Below, piece by piece: positions 62,905 to 64,000 of a stretch of DNA of 64,000 nucleotides (positions are counted from its first letter, which is position 1; the number at the start of each line of letters is the position of its first letter). Made by a program: the position numbers and the translations under genes. The notes under the pieces were generated by a model. That model was not told the origin of the DNA. It ran no database searches and saw only the letters and a list, made by a program, of their open reading frames with translations. The DNA comes from G963678095 sp963678095 (GTDB lineage Bacteria; Bacillota; Negativicutes; Selenomonadales; Selenomonadaceae): NCBI GenBank assembly GCA_963678095.2, contig OY782746.1, forward strand, positions 124,001 to 188,000. Reading direction: 5' to 3'.

Positions 62905-64000
62905 TCACGTATCAGTTATATTGGTAAAATGTTCTTTATATTGCAGGGCTAAGACTTCCCTGACCTGTCCCAGATCCTCACTGCGTTCCATGGTTTCAAG
63001 CGCTGCACTTCTGGCCTTTAAGAGTAAATCTACATCCTGTAAGACATCGGCAATTTTCAAGTCGGGAAGTCCATGCTGCATGGAGCCGAAGAACTGTCCC
63101 GGCCCCCGAAGCTTTAAATCCTCCTCGGCTAAAACAAAGCCGCTGCTCGTACTCTCCATGATTTTTAAGCGTTCCTTCGCAACTTCGGATTTCCCTTCAG
63201 CAACCAATACACAGTATGAGGCATATTCGCCCCGCCCGATTCGTCCCCGAAGCTGATGCAGCTGAGCCAGCCCAAACCTGTCAGCGCCCTCAACGACCAT
63301 AATACTGGCATTGGGAACATTTACCCCCACTTCAATAACAGTCGTCGCCACCAAGAGTTGAATCTTATTGTCATAAAAATCAAGCATAATACGTTCTTTT
63401 TCCTTAGAAGACAACTTTCCATGGATAAGAGCACAATTCATATCAGAAAAAATCCCCTGCGATAATTCTTCAAAAACCTCTTGGGCCGAGCGCTGTTTTA
63501 CAGCTTCTGATATTTCAATCAGCGGGCAGACAACATATGCCTGCCGGCCCTGCTGAATTTCCGCCCTGACAAACCGATAAATTTGTTCACGCTTATGCGG
63601 GGTGCGGACAAAAGTCCGAACCGGCTTTCGCCCCGGCGGCAGCTGCTGAATTAAAGAAACATCCAAATCGCCATATACCGTCAGCGTCATAGTGCGTGGA
63701 ATCGGCGTTGCCGTCATCACCAGCACATCCGGCATTTTGCGGCTTTTTTCTTCAAGCTTTGCCCGCTGCCTAATTCCGAACCGGTGCTGTTCGTCTGTGA
63801 CAACCAGACCGAGTGCCGAAAAATGAACTTCCTCTTGAATTAAGGCATGTGTGCCAATAACCAGATCAATTTCTCCGGCCGCAATTTTCTCGTGCAAAAG
63901 CTCTTTTTTCTTTTTGCTCAGATGTCCGCTCAAGAGGCCGATGCGAATCCCACAGCCAGCAAACAACTTCATAAAACTATCAAAGTGTTGACTCGCAAGA
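62905..64000 (-). CDS. recG: ATP-dependent DNA helicase RecG, C-terminal part (runs off the right edge)
   Basis: This is the last third or more of RecG (about 365 codons), which remodels stalled replication forks. The visible part has SF2 helicase motifs: VVTDEQHRFGIRQ (DEQH box), MTATPIPRTM (motif III) and GRIGRGEYASYCV (motif VI). The frame is open to base 64000 with the expected LASQHFDSF upstream. The wedge domain and Walker A lie outside. No defect was seen. Confidence 0.95.
   Translation of the reverse strand, partial: LASQHFDSFMKLFAGCGIRIGLLSGHLSKKKKELLHEKIAAGEIDLVIGTHALIQEEVHFSALGLVVTDEQHRFGIRQRAKLEEKSRKMPDVLVMTATPIPRTMTLTVYGDLDVSLIQQLPPGRKPVRTFVRTPHKREQIYRFVRAEIQQGRQAYVVCPLIEISEAVKQRSAQEVFEELSQGIFSDMNCALIHGKLSSKEKERIMLDFYDNKIQLLVATTVIEVGVNVPNASIMVVEGADRFGLAQLHQLRGRIGRGEYASYCVLVAEGKSEVAKERLKIMESTSSGFVLAEEDLKLRGPGQFFGSMQHGLPDLKIADVLQDVDLLLKARSAALETMERSEDLGQVREVLALQYKEHFTNITDT

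Noticed and set aside
1..64000. tRNA, rRNA, CRISPR arrays, insertion sequences or prophage
   Set aside because: No cloverleaf-like segments, direct-repeat arrays, transposase genes or paired terminal repeats were recognised by eye; a tRNAscan or CRISPR search was not possible.

Overview
The window looks like a housekeeping chromosome segment from a diderm Firmicute of the class Negativicutes (Sporomusa/Veillonella-type). The core gene orders are Firmicute ones: rlmN-prpC-prkC-rsgA-rpe, remA-gmk-rpoZ-coaBC, ylmD-ylmE-sepF-ylmH-divIVA-lspA and nrdR, with riboswitches of the SAM-I, lysine and cobalamin classes. An autotransporter with an outer-membrane beta-barrel (37979-40012) and an ArnT-like glycosyltransferase show that the cell also has an outer membrane. 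The genus cannot be fixed from the sequence. Of about 66 genes only two, rqcH and a small unknown gene, lie on the plus strand. No rRNA, tRNA, CRISPR array, prophage or insertion sequence was seen.

Layout. 1-450: 5' end of a probable polC, running off the left edge. 637-963: an unrecognised small protein. 1083-15183: a sixteen-gene anaerobic cobalamin operon, read right to left as cbiD-E-T-F-G-H-J-C-A-cobU-cbiP-cbiB-cobS-pduX-cobD-cobC, behind a cobalamin riboswitch (15257-15473). 15555-21142: an envelope trio (GT83-like transferase, PF03706 membrane protein, YdjC/ChbG deacetylase) downstream of folE2, queC and rpe. 21146-35538: priA-def-fmt-DUF116-rsmB-rlmN, then fhaA-fhaB-prpC-rodA-pbpA-prkC-rsgA, a Ser/Thr phosphorylation and peptidoglycan-elongation block with its own promoter. 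35644-36998: metK under a SAM-I riboswitch. 37201-40012: a secreted TPR protein and an autotransporter that interrupt the coaBC-metK-priA order.

40229-44380: the operon dapF-yicC-remA-gmk-rpoZ-coaBC. 44537-46297 (plus): rqcH with a near-consensus promoter. 46352-57471: a thirteen-gene operon rodZ-ygiQ-nrdR-(B12-binding radical SAM)-ylmD-yggS-sepF-proC-ylmH-divIVA-lspA-rluD-pyrR. 57622-57909 (plus): a small unknown gene. 57965-59629: rnj. 59919-62025: dapB-asd under a lysine riboswitch. 62110-62814: a TVP38/DedA-like membrane protein. 62905-64000: the 3' part of recG, running off the right edge.

The cobalamin operon covers most of corrin-ring modification and nucleotide-loop assembly but has no cbiL, cobaltochelatase (cbiK/cbiX) or cobT, so these must lie elsewhere. 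The diaminopimelate/lysine genes dapF, dapB and asd feed the peptidoglycan machinery encoded nearby. About 15 genes appear to start at TTG with a strong ribosome-binding site 5-11 bases upstream; starts were chosen on that basis and often differ from the longest open frame. The candidates most worth following are the envelope trio behind folE2, the autotransporter/TPR island, the long near-perfect hairpins after cobC and asd, and the two unrecognised small genes.
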